The notes under the pieces: model-generated
Told to the model about the DNA's origin: nothing
What the model saw: the letters and a program-made list of their open reading frames with translations, nothing else
Database searches by the model: none
Shown here: one piece after another, positions 59,505-64,000 of the stretch
Numbering within the stretch: position 1 is the stretch's first letter
Layout of the letters: each line of letters opens with the position of its first letter
Made by a program: the position numbers and the translations under genes
Assembly: GCA_023053575.1 (NCBI GenBank)
Contig: JAKZAP010000148.1
Coordinates: forward strand, 30,702 to 94,701
Direction of reading: 5' to 3'
Source: Branchinecta lynchi
Taxonomy: Eukaryota; Arthropoda; Branchiopoda; Anostraca; Branchinectidae
DNA length: 64,000 bases

Positions 59505-61198
59505 TGACTGTCTGTCTGACTGTCTTGACTGACTGTCTGTCTCTCTGTCTTGACTGACTGTCTGTCTGTCTGTCTGTCTGTCTTGACTGACTGGGGGTCT
59601 GTCTGTCTGTCTGTCTTGACTGACTGTCTGACTGTCTGTCTTGGATGACTGTCTGTCTGTCTTGACTGACTGTCTGTCTGTCTTGACTGACTGACTGTCT
59701 GTCTGTCTGTCTGTCTGTCTTGACTGACTGACTGTCTGTCTGTCTGTCTGTCTGTCTTGACTGACTGTCTGTCGGTCTTGACTTATTGTTTGACTATCTT
59801 GACTGACTGACTGTCTATCTTGACTGACTGTTTGTCTATCTTGACTGACTGACTGTCTGTTTTGACTGACTGACTGTCTGTCTGTCTTGAATGACTGTCT
59901 GTCTGTCTGTCTTGAATGACTGTCTGTCTGTCTGTCTTGAATGACTGTCTGTCTGTCTGTCTTTCTTGACTGACTGTCTGTCTTTCTTTCTGTCTTAACT
60001 GACTGTCTGTCTGTCTTGACTGACTGACTGTCTGTCTCTCTTGAATGACTGTCTGTCTGTCTGTCTTTCTTGACTGACTGTCTGTCTTTCTTTCTGTCTT
60101 GACTGACTGTCTGTCTGTCTTGGCTGACTGTCTGTCTTGGCTGACTGTCTGTCTGTCTGTCTTGACTGACAGTCTGTCTGTCTGTCTTGACTGACTGTCT
60201 GTCGGTCTTGACTGACTGTATGTCTATCTTGACTGACTGACTGTCTGTCCTGACTGACTGTTTGTCTATCTTGACTGACTGACTGTCTGTTTTGACTGAC
60301 TGACTGTCTCTCTGTCTTGAATGACTGTCTGTCTGTCTGTCTTGAATGACTGTCTGTCTGTCTTGACTGTCCGTCTGACTGTATTGACTGTCCGTCTGAC
60401 TGTCTTGACTGACTGTCTGTCTGTCTTGACTGACTGTCTGTCTCTCTGTCTGTCTGTCTTGACTGACTGTCTGTCTGTCTGTCTTGACTGTCTGTCTGAC
60501 TGTCTTGACTGACTGTCTGTCTGTCTGTCTGTCTGTCTTGACTGACTGGGGTCTGTCTGTCTGTCTGTCTTGACTGACTGTCTGACTGTCTGTCTTGACT
60601 GACTGTCTGTCTGTCTTGACTGACTGTCTGTCTATCTTGACTGACTGACTGTCTGTCTTGACTGACTGTCTGTCTGTCTTGACTGACTGACTGTCTGTCT
60701 GTCTGTCTGTCTGTCTGTCTTGACTGACTTTCTGTCGGTCTTGACTTATTGTTTGTCTATCTTTCTCTGTCTTGAATGACTGTCTGTCTGTCTGTCTTGA
60801 ATGACTGTCTGTCTGTCTGTCTTTCTTGACTGACTGTCTGTCTTTCTTGACTGACTGTCTGTCTTTCTTTCTGTCTTGACTGACTGTCTGTCTGTCTTGA
60901 CTGACTTACTGTCTGTCTGTCTTGAATGACTGTCTGTCTGTCTGTCTTTCTTGACTGACTGTCTGTCTTTCTTTCTGTCTTGACTGACTGTCTGTCTGTC
61001 TTGACTGACTGACTGTCTGTCTGTCTTGAATGACTGTCTGTCTGTATGTCTTTCTTGACTGACTGTCTGTCTTTCTCTCTGTCTTGACTGACTGTCCGTC
61101 TGTCTTGACTGACTGTCTGTCTGTCTGTCTCGACTGACTGTCTGTCTGTCTTGACTGACTGTCTGCCTGTCTTGACTGACTAACCGTCTCTCTGTCTG

Positions 61199-61515
61199 TC
61201 TTGTCTTGACTGATATTTTATTTTTGATGTGTGTGTCTGTCTATCTTGACTGACTGACTGTCTGTGTGTCTGTCTATCTTGACTGACTGACTGTGTCTGT
61301 CTGTCTTGACTGACTGTCTGTCTGTCTGTCTATCTTGACTGACTGTCTGTCTGTCTTGACTGACTGTCTGTCTGTCTGTCTTGACTGACTGTCTGTCTAT
61401 CTGTCTTGACTGACTGTCTGTCTGTCTTGACTGACTGTCTGCCTGTCTTGACTGACTGACCGTCTGTCTGTCTGTCTTGTCTTGACTGATATTTTATTTT
61501 TGATGTGTGTGTCTG
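61199..61515 (-). repeat. Two inverted copies of the AT-rich satellite marker
   Basis: CTGATATTTTATTTTTGATG, preceded by CTTGTCTTGA, lies at about 61209 and 61486. It is the reverse complement of the marker at 47318, 48013 and 48121. Confidence 0.9.
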
Positions 61516-64000
61516 TCTATCTTGACTGACTGACTGTCTGTGTGTCTGTCTATCTTGACTGACTGACTGTCTGTGTGTCTGTCTATCTTGACTGACTGAC
61601 TGTGTCTGACTGTCTTGACCGACTGCCTGTATTTTTCGACTGACTGTCTTTCTGTCTTGACTGACTGTCTGTCTGTCTTGACTGACTGTCTGTCTGTCTT
61701 GACTGACTGTCTGTCTGTCTTGACTGACTGTCTGTCTGTCTTGACTGACTGTCTGTCTGTCTTGACTGACTGTCTGTCTGTCTGTCTGTCTGTCTAGACT
61801 GACTGTCTGTCTGTCTGTCTCTACTGACTGTCTGTCGGTCTTGACTGACTGTCTGTCGGTCTTGACTGACTGTGTCTGTCTGTCTTGACTGACTGTCTGT
61901 CTCTCTGTCTTGACTGACTGTCTGTCTGTCTGTCTGTCTGTCTTGACTGACTGGGGGTCTGTCTGTCTGTCTGTCTTGACTGACTGACTGTCTGACTGTC
62001 TGTCTTGACTGACTGTCTGTCTGTCTTGACTGACTGTCTGTCTGTCTTGACTGACTGACTGTCTGTCTGTCTGTCTGTCTGTCTTGACTGACTGTCTGTC
62101 GGTCTTGACTTATTGTTTGACTATCTTGACTGACTGTCTGTCTGTCTTGAATGACTGTCTGTCTGTCTGTCTTTCTTGACTGACTGTCTGTCTTGATTTC
62201 TGTCTTGACTGACTGTCTGTCTGTTTTGACTGACTGTCTGTCTGTCTTGACTGGCTGTCTGTCTGTCTGTCTTGACTGACTGTCTGTCTGTCTTGACTGA
62301 CTGTCTGTCTTGACTGACTGTCTGTCTGTCTGTCTGTCGTGACTGGCTGGCTGTCTGTATTGGCTGACTGTCTGTCGGTCTTGACTGACTGTTTGTCTAT
62401 CTTGACTGACTGACTATCTGTCTTGACTGACTGTTTGTTTATCTTGACTGACTGACTGTCTGTTTTGACTGACTGACTGTCTGTCTGTCTTGAATGACTG
62501 TCTGTCTCTCTGTCTTGATTGACTGTCTGTCTGTCTGTCTTGAATGACTGTCTGTCTGTCTATCTTTCTTGACTGACTGGCTGTCTTTCTTTCTGTCTTG
62601 ACTGACTGTCTGTCTGTCCTGACTGACTGACTGTCTGTCTGTCTTGAATGACTGTCTGTCTGTCTGTCTTTCTTGACTGACTGTCTGTCTTTCTTTCTGT
62701 CTTGACTGACTGTCTGTCTTTCTTGACTGACTGTCTATCTGTCTTGACTGACTGTCTGTCTGTCTTGACTGACTGTATGTCTGTCTGGCTTGACTGACAG
62801 TCTGTCTGTCTGTCTTGACTGTCTGTCTGTCGGTCTTGACTGACTGTTTGTCTATCTTGACAGACTGACTGTCTGTCTTGACTGACTGTTTGTCTATCTT
62901 GACTGACTGACTGTCTGTTTTGACTGACTGACTGTCTGTGTCTTGAACGACTGTCTGTCTCTCTGTCTTGAATGACTGTCTGTCTGTCTGTCTTGAATGA
63001 CTGTCTGTCTGTCTGTCTGTCTTGACTGACTGACTGTCTGTCTGTCTTGAATGACTGACTGTCTGTCTGTCTGTCTTGACTGGCTGACTGTCTGTCTGTC
63101 TTGACTGTCCGTCTGACTGTCTTGACTGTCCGTCTGACTGTCTTGACTGACTGTCTGTCTGTCTTGACTGACTGTCTGTCTCTCTGTCTATCTGTCTTGA
63201 CTGACTGTCTGTCTGTCTGTCTGTCTGTCTGACTGTCTTGACTGACTGTCTGTCTCTCTGTCTTGACTGACTGTCTGTCTGTCTGTCTTGACTGACTGGG
63301 GGTCTGTCTGTCTGTCTGTCTTGACTGACTGTCTGACTGTCTGTCTTGGATGACTGTCTGTCTGTCTTGACTGACTGTCTGTCTGTCTTGACTGACTGAC
63401 TGTCTGTCTGTCTGTCTGTCTGTCTTGACTGACTGACTGTCTGTCTGTCTGTCTGTCTGTCTTGACTGACTGTCTGTCGGTCTTGACTTATTGTTTGACT
63501 ATCTTGACTGACTGACTGTCTATCTTGACTGACTGTTTGTCTATCTTGACTGACTGACTGTCTGTTTTGACTGACTGACTGTCTGTCTTGAATGACTGTC
63601 TGTCTCTCTGTCTTGAATGACTGTCTGTCTGTCTGTCTTGAATGACTGTCTGTCTGTCTGTCTTTCTTGACTGACTGTCTGTCTTTCTTTCTGTCTTAAC
63701 TGACTGTCTGTCTGTCTTGACTGACTGACTGTCTGTCTCTCTTGAATGACTGTCTGTCTGTCTGTCTTTCTTGACTGACTGTCTGTCTTTCTTTCTGTCT
63801 TGACTGACTGTCTGTCTGTCTTGGCTGACTGTCTGTCTGTCTGTCTTGACTGACAGTCTGTCTGTCTGTCTTGACTGACTGTCTGTCGGTCTTGACTGAC
63901 TGTATGTCTATCTTGACTGACTGACTGTCTGTCCTGACTGACTGTTTGTCTATCTTGACTGACTGACTGTCTGTTTTGACTGACTGACTGTCTCTCTGTC

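Larger units (their letters stand above)
50999..64000 (-). repeat. Satellite array in inverted orientation
   Basis: Reads as GTCTGTCTTGACTGACTG on the plus strand, the reverse complement of the array to the left. It carries the same variants inverted (GACTGGGGGTC, CTTGAATGAC, TTTCTTTCTGTC, GTTTGTCTATC). Open frames at 50980-51192, 57575-57763, 60321-60512 and 61615-61797 are repeat translations. No gene is seen. The array runs off the window end. Confidence 0.95.

Noticed and set aside
1..64000. tRNA, rRNA or other structured RNA genes
   Set aside because: No cloverleaf, rRNA core or other known RNA pattern was noticed in the non-satellite parts; a covariance-model search was not possible here.

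Overview
The window is eukaryotic heterochromatin-like DNA with no recognisable host gene. The evidence is kilobases of tetranucleotide-based satellite, LTR retrotransposons, APE-type LINEs, a spliced DNA-transposon gene, and no bacterial gene organisation. The retrotransposon types (Ty3/Gypsy, a CR1/L2-like LINE, a LINE ending in a pentanucleotide repeat) suit an invertebrate animal. An arthropod or other marine invertebrate is a reasonable guess, but the sequence does not prove it.

Layout. (1) 1-11845: satellite built from AGTC, AAGAC and AGAC steps, with higher-order duplications. (2) 11846-17188: a nearly young LTR retrotransposon (two 220-bp LTRs, 3 differences, GTCAG on both sides). Its 5' leader carries a 42-bp tandem array of paired hairpins. 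Its single 1182-codon ORF has Gag, protease and the start of integrase but no reverse transcriptase. (3) 17189-27503: the same satellite, including two tandem copies of a 3.86-kb block. (4) 27504-45539: a nested transposon cluster. A minus-strand Ty3/Gypsy element (TGTTG...CAACA ends, AGACA target duplication) is the oldest layer. Its 5' LTR is split by a plus-strand LINE (LINE-A, about 31970-36940) and, a few bases further on, by a DNA transposon (36946-45529). The DNA transposon's transposase gene is in turn split by a minus-strand CR1/L2-like LINE (LINE-B, about 39179-43175). (5) 45545-64000: a related satellite that runs in the plus orientation to about 50998 and then switches to the opposite orientation to the end of the window.

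How the parts relate. The left copy of the Gypsy LTR serves as an internal record of the pre-insertion sequence, so the borders and order of the later insertions can be read directly. Gypsy went into satellite first. LINE-A and the DNA transposon then entered its 5' LTR, and LINE-B entered the transposase gene. The most complete coding units are the RT-less Gag-PR-IN ORF and the LINE-B ORF1/ORF2 pair joined by a TAATG stop/start overlap. LINE-A ORF2 has one in-frame stop. The Gypsy pol and the transposase gene carry several frameshifts or stops. The long Ser/Gln/Asp/Arg/Thr/Lys open frames in the satellite are by-products of a repeat that lacks stop codons.

The items most worth following up are the hairpin array in the RT-less element, the poorly classified DNA transposon with helically spaced CGAGGTG subterminal motifs, and the large inverted satellite architecture around 51 and 56 kb.
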